A model generated the notes under the pieces. That model was given only the letters and a program-made list of their open reading frames with translations. It did no database searches and had not been told where the DNA came from. The translations under genes were made by a program, and so were the position numbers. Positions 47,533 through 55,397 of a stretch of 64,000 nucleotides of DNA are shown piece after piece (the first letter of the stretch is position 1; each line of letters begins with the position of its first letter). The stretch comes from Sphingomonas sanxanigenens DSM 19645 = NX02 (GTDB lineage: Bacteria > Pseudomonadota > Alphaproteobacteria > Sphingomonadales > Sphingomonadaceae): contig NZ_CP006644.1 in the NCBI RefSeq assembly GCF_000512205.2, positions 2,288,520 through 2,352,519 on the forward strand, written 5' to 3'.

Positions 47533-47994
47533 ATGACCGAACTGGACAGTTTCGAGCGGAAGATCCTCCGCGAGTTGCAGCGCGATGCCGGCCAGACCAC
47601 CGCCGAGATCGCCGAGAAGGTGGGGCTCACCCCCTCCCCCTGCTGGCGCCGCATCGACCGGCTCGAACGCGAGGGCTTCATCCGCAAGCGCGTGGCCTTG
47701 ATCGACCGGCGCAAGCTGGGTCTGAACGCGCATGTGCTGGCGCAGGTGAAGCTCAACGCGCATGGCCGCGCCAATCTCGACGAGTTCAGCGAGGCGATCC
47801 GAGCCTGTCCCGAGGTGCTGGAAGCCTATGTGCTGATGGGGCAGATGGATTTCATGCTGCGCATCGTCGCAAAGGACATCGACGCCTATGAGCGCTTCTT
47901 CTTCGACCGGCTGAGCAAGCTGCCCGGCGTGCAGGAAATCAATTCGACGGTGGCGCTTTCCGAGATCAAATCGACCACCGAACTCCCCCTTTAG
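47533..47994 (+). CDS. Lrp/AsnC-family transcriptional regulator
   Basis: The 153-residue protein has an N-terminal helix-turn-helix (LDSFERKILRELQRDAGQTTAEIAEKVGLTPSPCWRRIDRLEREGFI) and a C-terminal RAM/ACT-like ligand domain (VLAQVKLNAHGRANLDEFSEAI, CPEVLEAYVLMGQMDFMLRIV). Lrp proteins respond to amino acids such as leucine. It diverges from the leucine-type dehydrogenase gene across 128 bp, which fits control of that gene. The shared gap contains AT-rich sequence (GAATATTTCCCTTATTGG) near 47500, as often seen at Lrp sites. Confidence 0.93.
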   Translation: MTELDSFERKILRELQRDAGQTTAEIAEKVGLTPSPCWRRIDRLEREGFIRKRVALIDRRKLGLNAHVLAQVKLNAHGRANLDEFSEAIRACPEVLEAYVLMGQMDFMLRIVAKDIDAYERFFFDRLSKLPGVQEINSTVALSEIKSTTELPL

Positions 47995-48217
47995 ACACCC
48001 CCGTCACCCCCTTCCCTCTCCCCATAGGGTGTTGATCTCGGCTCCGCGCCGGAGTAGCAGCGCCGCAACATCAAGAGTCGGGCCGACGCCCGGCACCAAC
48101 CTGCTCCCGGGCAAGGTGGTGCCTCGTTTCAAACGAGGGATGTGGCCGGACCGGCAACAAACGGGTATCCAAGCCGCACGCGCGTCGACCTGGCTTCTGT
48201 GTGACAGGAGCTTTGGA

Positions 48218-49300
48218 ATGACTGATCGACCGCAGCAGTTCGCCAGCGACAATTATGCCGGGATCTGCCCCGAGGCCTGGGCGGCGCTGGCGCGCGCCAA
48301 CCAGGGTTCGCAACCGGCCTATGGCGAGGATATCTGGACGACGCGGGCGGCGGACGGATTGCGCAGCCTGTTCGGGGCCGACTGCGAGGTATTCTTCGTG
48401 TTCAACGGCACCGCCGCCAACTCACTCGCGCTCGCATCCCTGTGCCAATCCTATCACAGCGTGATCTGCGCCGCGGCGGCGCATGTCGAGACCGACGAAT
48501 GCGGCGCGCCCGAATTCTTCTCCAACGGCTCGAAGCTGCTGGTGGCGCCTGCCCCCGACGGCAAGCTGACGCCGCAGGCGATCCGCGATCTGGCGACCAG
48601 CCGCTCGGACATCCATTTTCCCAAGCCGCGCGTGGTGACGATCACCCAGCCGACCGAGACGGGGCTGGTCTATTCGATCGAGGAGATCCGGGCGATCGCG
48701 ACGGTGTGCCGGTCGCTGGGGCTCAAGCTGCACATGGACGGCGCCCGCTTCGCGCATGCCTGCGCCGCGCTCGGCTGCGAGCCCGCCGATATCACGTGGC
48801 GCGCGGGCGTGGACGTGCTGTGCTTCGGCGGCACCAAGAACGGCATGGGCGTTGGCGAGGCGGTGATCTATTTCGACACCGCGCTCGCCGAGGATTTCGC
48901 CTATCGCTGCAAGCAGGCGGGCCAGCTTGCCTCAAAAATGCGTTTTCTTTCAGCGCCCTGGATCGGGATGCTCGAAAGCGGTGCATGGCTGCGCAACGCG
49001 CTTCATGCCAATGCCTGCGCCCAAAAGCTGGCCGCGGCGGTTGCCGCGACCGAGGGCCTCGACCTGATCTTCGCGGTCGAGGCCAATGCGGTGTTCATCG
49101 CCGCGCCGGACGCGGTGCTTGACGGCCTGCGCGCGCGGGGGTGGCGCTTCTATACGTTCATCGGCGGCGGCGCCCGGTTCATGTTCGCCTGGGACGCCGA
49201 TCCGGCGGTGATCGATGCGCTGACCGGCGACCTGCAGGATCTCGCGGCCGGCCAGAATCTGCCCGCTCCGGCCGCGAAGCTGGCAGCGGTCAGCGGTTGA
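48218..49300 (+). CDS. Low-specificity L-threonine aldolase-type PLP enzyme
   Basis: The 360-residue fold-type I PLP enzyme has the beta-eliminating lyase / threonine aldolase signature. FASDNYAGICPEAWAALARAN and PAYGEDIWT open it, VFFVFNGTAANSLAL binds the cofactor, and KLHMDGARFAHACAALG and DVLCFGGTKNGMGVGEAVI hold the PLP lysine (K near residue 208). It splits L-threonine or allo-threonine to glycine and acetaldehyde. The ATG at 48218 gives the usual N-terminus. The gene converges on the reductase at 49290 with an 11-bp overlap. Confidence 0.9.
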   Translation: MTDRPQQFASDNYAGICPEAWAALARANQGSQPAYGEDIWTTRAADGLRSLFGADCEVFFVFNGTAANSLALASLCQSYHSVICAAAAHVETDECGAPEFFSNGSKLLVAPAPDGKLTPQAIRDLATSRSDIHFPKPRVVTITQPTETGLVYSIEEIRAIATVCRSLGLKLHMDGARFAHACAALGCEPADITWRAGVDVLCFGGTKNGMGVGEAVIYFDTALAEDFAYRCKQAGQLASKMRFLSAPWIGMLESGAWLRNALHANACAQKLAAAVAATEGLDLIFAVEANAVFIAAPDAVLDGLRARGWRFYTFIGGGARFMFAWDADPAVIDALTGDLQDLAAGQNLPAPAAKLAAVSG

Positions 49301-50273
49301 CGTCGACGACGTAGCGCCCGCGCATGGTGCCGGCCATCAGCCCGGCGGCGGCTTCGATCGCCTCCCCCAGCCCGATGTCGATCGCAATGCTTTCGAGCGC
49401 CGCGGCCGGCAGGTCCCGCGCGAGGCGGTGCCATGCCGCGAGCCGGGCGGATTGGGGGGCCATCACGCTGTCGACGCCCAGCAGCGCGACGCTGCGCAGG
49501 ATGAAGGGCATGACGGTCGTGGGAAAATTGCTGCTCTCGGCAAGGCCGCAGGCGGCGACGGCGCCGCCATAGCGCGTCTGCGCGCAGGCGTTGGCGAGCG
49601 TGTTGCCGCCCAGCGTCTCGACCACCCCGGCCCAGCGTTCCTTTTGGAGCGGTTTGCCCGGCGCGGCCAGTTCGGCGCGGTCGAGCGTCACGGCAGCACC
49701 GAGGTTGCGGAGATAATCCGCTTCGGCCGGCTTGCCGGTGGCCGCGACCACCGAGAACCCCGCCTTGTGGAGCAAGGCGATGGCGACGCTGCCGACGCCG
49801 CCGGTCGCGCCCGTCACGAGGATCTCGCCCTGGTCGGGGGTGATGCCGGCGTTCGTCAGCGCCTCGACGCACAGCGCCGCTGTATAGCCGGCGGTGCCGA
49901 TCGCCATCGCCTGACGCGGCGTGAATGCGTCGGGCAGCGGCACCAGCCAATCGCCGTTCAGCCGCGCCTTCTGGGCGAGCCCGCCCCAATGTGCCTCGCC
50001 GACGCCCCAGCCATTGAGCACGACCTTATCGCCCGCCTTCCACGCGGCGTGGTCCGACTGGAGGACCGTACCGGCAAGGTCGATGCCGGGGACCATCGGG
50101 AAGCTGCGGACGATCGGGAGCTTGCCGGTAATCGCCAGCGCATCCTTGAAGTTGATCGTCGAATAATGGGTTTCGATGAGCACGTCGCCCTCGGGCAGCG
50201 CCGCCTCGTCGAGCGTGGCCAGTGCCGCGCTCTGGCCGGCATCGTTCCTGGTGATCAAAATGCCCTGAAACAT
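49290..50273 (-). CDS. AcuI-like acrylyl-CoA/quinone oxidoreductase (MDR family)
   Basis: The 327-residue protein is a zinc-free medium-chain reductase. DVLIETHYSTINFKDALAITGKLPIVRSFPMVPGIDLAGTV opens it, and DKVVLNGWGVGEAHWGGLAQKARL is typical of YhdH/AcuI. EILVTGATGGVGSVAIALLHKAGFSVVAATGK is the NADPH-binding fold. AcuI reduces acrylyl-CoA to propionyl-CoA in some bacteria. The precise substrate here is not certain. The ATG at 50273 fits; the extra 17 codons up to 50324 look non-native. Confidence 0.88.
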   Translation of the reverse strand: MFQGILITRNDAGQSAALATLDEAALPEGDVLIETHYSTINFKDALAITGKLPIVRSFPMVPGIDLAGTVLQSDHAAWKAGDKVVLNGWGVGEAHWGGLAQKARLNGDWLVPLPDAFTPRQAMAIGTAGYTAALCVEALTNAGITPDQGEILVTGATGGVGSVAIALLHKAGFSVVAATGKPAEADYLRNLGAAVTLDRAELAAPGKPLQKERWAGVVETLGGNTLANACAQTRYGGAVAACGLAESSNFPTTVMPFILRSVALLGVDSVMAPQSARLAAWHRLARDLPAAALESIAIDIGLGEAIEAAAGLMAGTMRGRYVVDVNR

Positions 50274-50610
50274 CGCTGCATCCTCGTCGTCGCCCGCCCC
50301 GACCGGTTCGCGATAGATGCGCATTCGCCGCCACCGTCAATCCCCATTCGAACGCGCGTTAGGGAGCCTTTGAACCCGTGCGCTCGGCAGGGATGCGGCA
50401 ATAATCATCATTTCATTCGGTTTCCGAGCGGACAACGGCCCTCCCCCGCCGCGGATCACGCGTTATGATCATCAAATTCGAATCATCGGTATGCAAAGTA
50501 CCGAGGGCGGAGAAGGATGTTCGCTTGAACCGTGACGCCATATCGGAGGGCGGCTGGGAGGACGGGCACCCGCGTGCCATAATCGCCGAAAACAGATCGA
50601 GGAGAGAGCC
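50274..50610. other. Intergenic region, 337 bp, divergent promoters
   Basis: It separates the AcuI-like gene from the acyl-CoA ligase gene. It contains the palindrome ATGATCAT at 50465-50472 and related ATCATC elements nearby, but no gene or clear RNA structure. The region probably holds promoters for both neighbours. Confidence 0.5.
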
Positions 50611-52281
50611 ATGCCCCTGCGCTTCGCCGAGCCGGCGACGGACGCCTATCACTTTCCGCTGACCATCCGCCACCTGCTGGACGGCGTCGTCACGCGGTCA
50701 GGCGAACAGCAGATCCTCTATCGCGACGAGAGTAGCTACAGCTATCGCGCGTTCGTGCAGCGGCTGAGCCGGCTGGCGGACATGCTGGCCTCGGCCGGCG
50801 CCACGCCGGGCATGACGGTGGCGGTGATGGACTGGGACAGCCATCGCTATCTCGAAGCCTATTTCGCAATCCCGATGATGGGCGCGGTGCTGCAGACGGT
50901 GAACGTCCGGCTGCCGCCGCCGCAGATCGCCTATACGCTGCAGCATGCACGTGCCGAGATCCTCCTCGTCCACCGCGATTTCTTCCCGATCGTCGAGGCG
51001 ATCCTGCCCGCCTTGCCCGATGTGAAGGCGGTGATCGCGATCCTCGACGGCGCCGATGCCGACCTGCCGCCCTGGGCGATCGGCGAGTATGAAACGCTCT
51101 CCGCCGCCGCGTCGCCCGACTATCCGTTCGAGGATTTCGACGAGAATGCGGTGGCGACGACCTTCTACACCACCGGCACCACCGGCAATCCCAAGGGGGT
51201 GTGCTTCACCCACCGCCAGCTCGTGCTGCACACGCTCGCCGCGGCCGGGCCGTTCGGCGCGTCGCGGGCCGCGCCATGCCTTGGTGTCGGCGACGTTTAC
51301 ATGCCCCTCACCCCGATGTTCCACGTCCATGCCTGGGGCGTGCCCTATGTCGCGACGATGCTGGGGTTGAAGCAGGTCTATCCCGGCCGCTACGAACCGG
51401 CGATGATCTGCCGGCTGCGCGCCGAGCATCAGGTCACCTACTCGCATTGTGTGCCGACGATCCTCGAAATGGTGCTGCAGGCGGCGCGCGAGACCGGCGC
51501 CGATCTTTCGGGCTGGCGGATGACCATCGGCGGCTCGGCACTGTCGAAGGCGTTGTGTGCAGCCGCGCGCAACGTCGGCATGGACGTGGGCGCCGGTTAC
51601 GGCATGTCGGAGACGGCGCCGATGGTGCTGATGGCCGCCCGCCGCGACCCCGATCTGGCGGGAGATGAGGACGCGACCATCCACACGCTGACCGCGTCGG
51701 GCGTGCCGCTCTCGCTGGTCGAGGTTCGCATCGTCGACGATGCGATGCGCGATCTGCCGCATGACGGCGAGACGCGCGGCGAGCTGGTGATCCGCACGCC
51801 GTGGCTGACGCCCTGCTACACCGGCGACCGCGCGGCATCCGAGACGTTGTGGCGCGGCGGCTGGCTGCACACGCAGGATATCGCGACGATCGATCCCCAG
51901 GGGCAGGTCCGCATCCGCGACCGGCTGAAGGACGTGATCAAGACCGGCGGCGAATGGATCGACTCGATCCAGCTGGAAGAGTTGGTCGCGACCGCCGACG
52001 GCATCGCCGAGGCATCGGTGGTCGCCGTTCCCGACACGAAGTGGGGCGAGCGACCGCTGGCGGTGGTGGTGCCGAAACCGGGCGCCGTGCCGACGCTCGC
52101 GACGCTCAACCAGCCAGTCGACGCAGCGATCGCCGAAGGGGCGATCACCCGCTACGCCCGGCTCGAACGCTTCGAGATCGTCGACCAACTGCCGCGCACC
52201 AGCGTCGGCAAGATCGACAAGAAGCAGTTGCGCGCGCGGTTCGGCGAGGCCCCGCCGGAGCTGTGCCGGCAGGCGGGATGA
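50611..52281 (+). CDS. Acyl-CoA synthetase (AMP-binding, fatty-acid type)
   Basis: The 556-residue ligase activates a carboxylate to acyl-AMP and then acyl-CoA. The P-loop is ATTFYTTGTTGNPKGVCFTH (about residues 180-199), PLTPMFHVHAWGVPY follows, and DVGAGYGMSETAPMVLMAA lies in the adenylation pocket. GGWLHTQDIATIDPQGQVRIRDRLKDVIKTGGEWI is the hinge motif, and LPRTSVGKIDKKQLRARF carries the C-terminal catalytic lysine. The pattern fits FadD-like medium- or long-chain acyl-CoA synthetases. The ATG at 50611 is preceded by GGAGAGAGCC. It is upstream of gamma-glutamyltransferase. Confidence 0.92.
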   Translation: MPLRFAEPATDAYHFPLTIRHLLDGVVTRSGEQQILYRDESSYSYRAFVQRLSRLADMLASAGATPGMTVAVMDWDSHRYLEAYFAIPMMGAVLQTVNVRLPPPQIAYTLQHARAEILLVHRDFFPIVEAILPALPDVKAVIAILDGADADLPPWAIGEYETLSAAASPDYPFEDFDENAVATTFYTTGTTGNPKGVCFTHRQLVLHTLAAAGPFGASRAAPCLGVGDVYMPLTPMFHVHAWGVPYVATMLGLKQVYPGRYEPAMICRLRAEHQVTYSHCVPTILEMVLQAARETGADLSGWRMTIGGSALSKALCAAARNVGMDVGAGYGMSETAPMVLMAARRDPDLAGDEDATIHTLTASGVPLSLVEVRIVDDAMRDLPHDGETRGELVIRTPWLTPCYTGDRAASETLWRGGWLHTQDIATIDPQGQVRIRDRLKDVIKTGGEWIDSIQLEELVATADGIAEASVVAVPDTKWGERPLAVVVPKPGAVPTLATLNQPVDAAIAEGAITRYARLERFEIVDQLPRTSVGKIDKKQLRARFGEAPPELCRQAG

Positions 52282-52382
52282 TGCTGCCGCCACGCTTCAG
52301 GCCTCGATCATTTTTTGGCTGCACGGCGGGCGCGGGCTGTTAGGACGGACATTCTGCCGCTGCGGGCAAAAGGAGTTCGACC

Positions 52383-54227
52383 ATGCGCCGACGGACGTTC
52401 ATCGCCACCTTGCCCGCGGTCGCGCTGGCGCCGGCTATGGCCAATGCGCAGCGCGCGAAGGATGCGGCGGCGGGCAGCGCAGCGCCCCCCGCCCCGGCCA
52501 AGGCCTGGCCCGCGGGCGAGGACAAATATCTCCGCCCCGACGTCCATGCCGGCGACCGTCCGGTCGGCGCGAGCTTCGCGTCGCGCACCGCCGCCTATGG
52601 GCTGAACGGCGCCGCCGGCACGGCGCACCCGCTGGCCACGCAGGCGGGCATCGACATCCTCAAGCGCGGCGGCTCCGCGGTGGACGCGGCAATCGCGATC
52701 AATGCCTGCCTCGGAGTGCTCGAACCGACCGCCAGCGGCATCGGCGGGGACGTCTATGCGATGATCTGGGATCCGGCGACGCGCAAGGTGGTGGGGCTCG
52801 CCGGCTCGGGCGCCAGCCCGAAGGGCCTGTCGCTGGAAACGGTGCGGAAGCGCGCGGTCAATGGCGCGCTGCCGCCGCTGGGCGCGATCACCGTTTCAGT
52901 GCCGGGCGCGGTCGACGGCTGGTGGACGATGCACAAGCGCTACGGCAAGCTGCCCTGGGCGCAACTGTTCGAGCCGGCGATCGCGCTCGCGGAGGCGGGC
53001 GCGCCGGTGCCGGACATGATCGCCTATTATATCCGCCGCAGCATGGCCTCGTTCGCGCGGCGCGGCAACGGCGTGGAGGAGACCGCCAACGCCATCGCCA
53101 CCTGGGGCATGGCCGACGGCAAGGGCCCGAAGGCGGGCCAGGTGTTCCGCAACCCCGACCTCGCCCGCACCTATCGCGCGATCGCCGCGGGCGGCCGCGA
53201 CGCCTTCTATGCCGGCGACATCGCGAGCCGCATCGACGCCTATTTCCGGCGGATCGGCGGTTGGCTGCGCAAGGAGGATCTGGCGGCGCACCGATCGGAA
53301 TGGATCGAGCCGAGCCGCACCGACTATCGCGGCACCACCGTCCATGCGCTGGGCGCGAACACGCAGGGCATCGCGACCTTGCAGATGCTCAACATCCTCG
53401 AGCGTTTCGACCTTGCCGGCGCCGGCTTCCAGTCACCGCTGTCGATCCACCTGCAGGCGGAGGCGAAGCGCCTCGCCTATGAGGATCGTGCGCGCTTCTA
53501 CGCCGATCCCCATTTCTCGAAGGTTCCGGTGGAGTGGCTGATCTCCAAGGATTATGCCGCCGAGCGCGCGAAGCTGATCCGGCCCGACCGCATCCTGACC
53601 CCGGTCTATCCCGGGCAGGCACCGAGCCGCGGCGATACCACCTATTTCTCCTGCGCCGACGCCAGCGGCATGATGGTGTCGATGATCCAGTCCAACTTCC
53701 GCGGCATGGGATCGGGGCTGGTCGCCGACGGGCTCGGCTTCATGTTCCAGGATCGCGGCCAGTTGTTCAGCCTGAAGGACGGCCACCCCAACATCTATGC
53801 GCCGGGCAAGCGGCCGTTCCAGACCATCATTCCGGGCTTCGCCACCCGCGGCGACGACCCGTGGATGAGCTTCGGCGTGATGGGCGGCGACATGCAGCCG
53901 CAGGGGCAGGCGCAGATCATCGTCAACCGCGTCGATTACGGGCTCGAGATCCAGTCCGCGGGCGACGCGCCGCGCTGGCACCATGAGGGGTCGTCGCAGT
54001 CGATGGGCGAGGACGCGCCGGACCTCGCCGCTACCGGGCTGCTGCGCCTCGAAAGCGGCGTGCCGGCCGAGACGCGCAAGCGCCTCGCCGCGATCGGCTG
54101 GACGATCGGCGAACCAGACGGCGGGTTCGGCCGCTACCAATGCGTCGAGCATCGCATGGACGGGCCGACGCGCGTCTATGCCGCGGCCAGCGAGATGCGC
54201 GCCGATGGGTGCGCGCTTGCCTATTAG
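52383..54227 (+). CDS. ggt: Gamma-glutamyltransferase
   Basis: The 614-residue precursor begins with an export leader (MRRRTFIATLPAVALAPAMANAQ, twin-arginine-like). It matures by self-cleavage before the catalytic threonine in RGDTTYFSCADASGMMVSMIQSNF (about residue 415). GGSAVDAAIAINACLGVLEPTASGIGGD is the classic large-subunit signature, and GMGSGLVADGLGFMFQDRG and PGKRPFQTIIPGF follow in the small subunit. It transfers or hydrolyses gamma-glutamyl groups, such as those of glutathione, in the periplasm. Start, length and cleavage site are normal. Confidence 0.93.
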   Translation: MRRRTFIATLPAVALAPAMANAQRAKDAAAGSAAPPAPAKAWPAGEDKYLRPDVHAGDRPVGASFASRTAAYGLNGAAGTAHPLATQAGIDILKRGGSAVDAAIAINACLGVLEPTASGIGGDVYAMIWDPATRKVVGLAGSGASPKGLSLETVRKRAVNGALPPLGAITVSVPGAVDGWWTMHKRYGKLPWAQLFEPAIALAEAGAPVPDMIAYYIRRSMASFARRGNGVEETANAIATWGMADGKGPKAGQVFRNPDLARTYRAIAAGGRDAFYAGDIASRIDAYFRRIGGWLRKEDLAAHRSEWIEPSRTDYRGTTVHALGANTQGIATLQMLNILERFDLAGAGFQSPLSIHLQAEAKRLAYEDRARFYADPHFSKVPVEWLISKDYAAERAKLIRPDRILTPVYPGQAPSRGDTTYFSCADASGMMVSMIQSNFRGMGSGLVADGLGFMFQDRGQLFSLKDGHPNIYAPGKRPFQTIIPGFATRGDDPWMSFGVMGGDMQPQGQAQIIVNRVDYGLEIQSAGDAPRWHHEGSSQSMGEDAPDLAATGLLRLESGVPAETRKRLAAIGWTIGEPDGGFGRYQCVEHRMDGPTRVYAAASEMRADGCALAY

Positions 54228-54234
54228 GGGCGGC

Positions 54235-55161
54235 TCACCCCTGCGGCGCTCGATCTCGCTCGGATGCGAGATGCAAGAGCTTGTCGGGGTTTTTGACGAT
54301 GTAGATCGCGGCGATCCTGCCATCGCGTATGTCCAGCGCCGTCGTCTGCAAGACGCCGGCTCGATCGACGCTGATATAGCCGGGCAAGCCATCGATCAGC
54401 ACGTTCCGCAGCAAGGTCGGCGGAAGCGCATTCTTGCGTCGGAGACCGGCGAACAATCGCAGCGCGCGCTCAATGCCACGCACCACGTTACGCAAGGCAA
54501 GCACCTTGCCCCCGCCATCGGTATGGATTTCGACATCCTGCGCTAGTAGCGTGGAGAGTTGCGCAATGTCGCCATCGTGCGCGGCGGCGAAGAAGGCGCG
54601 AGCCATCCGGTCCGCTTCGGCGATGTCAACGGTGAAGCGCGGCCGCGCAGCCTGGATATGCTTTCGAGCACGAGAGGCAAGCTGGCGGACAGCGGCAGGT
54701 TCTCGGCCCAGCGTAACGGCGACCTCGCCCAATGCAATGTCGAACACATCGTGAAGGAGAAACGCTGCCCGCTCGAGCGGGGACAGGCGCTCCATAGCGA
54801 GCATCAGAGTGACTGTGATATCGTCCGCGACGATCTCGTTGGGTTCGGCAGAACCCAGCAGTGGATCGGGCAGCCAAGGACCGACATATGTTTCGCGTCG
54901 CGCGCACACCGATTTTTGCCGGTCGAGGCAAAGGCGGGTGACAATGCGGGTCAGATAGGTGGTAGGGAAGTCTATCCCCACTTCGACCCGTTCCCAGCGT
55001 AACCACGCATCCTGCACGACGTCCTCGGCATCGCTGAGCGAGCCAAGCATCCGGTAGGCGAGGCGCAGCAATCGCCTGCGCTCCGCCTGGAAATCGGCGG
55101 TGCGCTGATCCTTCCCGCCCATGGGTAGCCTCGCGGTTTGGTCGCTCACGCTCGCTGACAC
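54235..55161 (-). CDS. ECF41-group RNA polymerase sigma factor with SnoaL-like C-terminal domain
   Basis: The ~308-residue protein has sigma region 2 (AERRRLLRLAYRMLGSLSDAEDVVQDAWLRW) and region 4 (RLSPLERAAFLLHDVFDIALGEVAVTLGREPAAVRQLASRARKHI). A C-terminal SnoaL/NTF2-like domain follows. The diagnostic ECF41 motifs are all present: WLPDP in the linker, DGGGK and NPDKL near the end. In ECF41 factors the extension controls sigma activity in place of an anti-sigma factor. GTG 55161 is chosen for GGGGAGG five bases upstream; ATG 55122 is an alternative. Its own ECF41 promoter lies upstream, and its likely target gene (58020) is cut off by an IS66 element. Confidence 0.92.
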   Translation of the reverse strand: MSASVSDQTARLPMGGKDQRTADFQAERRRLLRLAYRMLGSLSDAEDVVQDAWLRWERVEVGIDFPTTYLTRIVTRLCLDRQKSVCARRETYVGPWLPDPLLGSAEPNEIVADDITVTLMLAMERLSPLERAAFLLHDVFDIALGEVAVTLGREPAAVRQLASRARKHIQAARPRFTVDIAEADRMARAFFAAAHDGDIAQLSTLLAQDVEIHTDGGGKVLALRNVVRGIERALRLFAGLRRKNALPPTLLRNVLIDGLPGYISVDRAGVLQTTALDIRDGRIAAIYIVKNPDKLLHLASERDRAPQG

Positions 55162-55189
55162 CGATGCCTCCCCTATGGCCATCCGCATA

Positions 55190-55216
55190 GACGACATTGC
55201 CCGGTGGGATGTGACA
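55190..55216 (-). promoter_or_regulatory. ECF41-type promoter for the sigma gene
   Basis: On the minus strand TGTCACA (55216-55210) and CGTC (55193-55190) are separated by exactly 16 bases. This matches the -35/-10 motif reported for ECF41 factors and points at the sigma gene, so the factor is probably autoregulated. Confidence 0.85.
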
Positions 55217-55250
55217 CGGATTCGTCGTTCCGGAGATATTTTTCCGGGCG

Positions 55251-55277
55251 TGTCACACGCGCCCCTCCTGTCTCGTC
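55251..55277 (+). promoter_or_regulatory. ECF41-type promoter facing the CMD-family gene, cut off by IS66
   Basis: TGTCACA (55251-55257) and CGTC (55274-55277) are 16 bases apart, the same spacing as the motif in front of the sigma gene. It points to the + strand. About 8 bases downstream begins the target-site duplication of the IS66 element; without it, the next gene would be the CMD-family gene at 58020. Confidence 0.85.
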
Positions 55278-55284
55278 AGGTCGA

Positions 55285-55292
55285 CGAGCGTC
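55285..55292. repeat. 8-bp target-site duplication, left copy
   Basis: CGAGCGTC directly precedes the left IS66 terminus (55293). The identical octamer follows the right terminus at 57981-57988. Eight bases is the duplication length known for IS66-family elements. Confidence 0.93.
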
Positions 55293-55318
55293 GTACGCAT
55301 CCGATAGCGGCCGCCTTG
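55293..55318 (+). repeat. IS66 left terminal inverted repeat
   Basis: This 26-bp end begins GTACGCATCCGATAG and ends CCGCCTTG. It matches the right end in 24 of 26 positions; differences are at the 16th and 18th bases. Confidence 0.92.
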
Positions 55319-55340
55319 CGATAGGGGAGCAGTCGCGCGA

Positions 55341-55382
55341 GTTAGCGGCAGTGCAAGCACCGTAGTTTGCACTGCCGCTAGC
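55341..55382. repeat. Subterminal palindrome, left
   Basis: GTTAGCGGCAGTGCAAG at 55341 and TTTGCACTGCCGCTAGC ending at 55382 form an imperfect stem with two mismatches and a short loop. It starts 16 bp beyond the tnpC stop on the transcribed strand and may act as the transcript's 3' hairpin. It shares a core with the right palindrome (57891-57932). Confidence 0.8.
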
Positions 55383-55397
55383 GACGGCACGGTTGGG

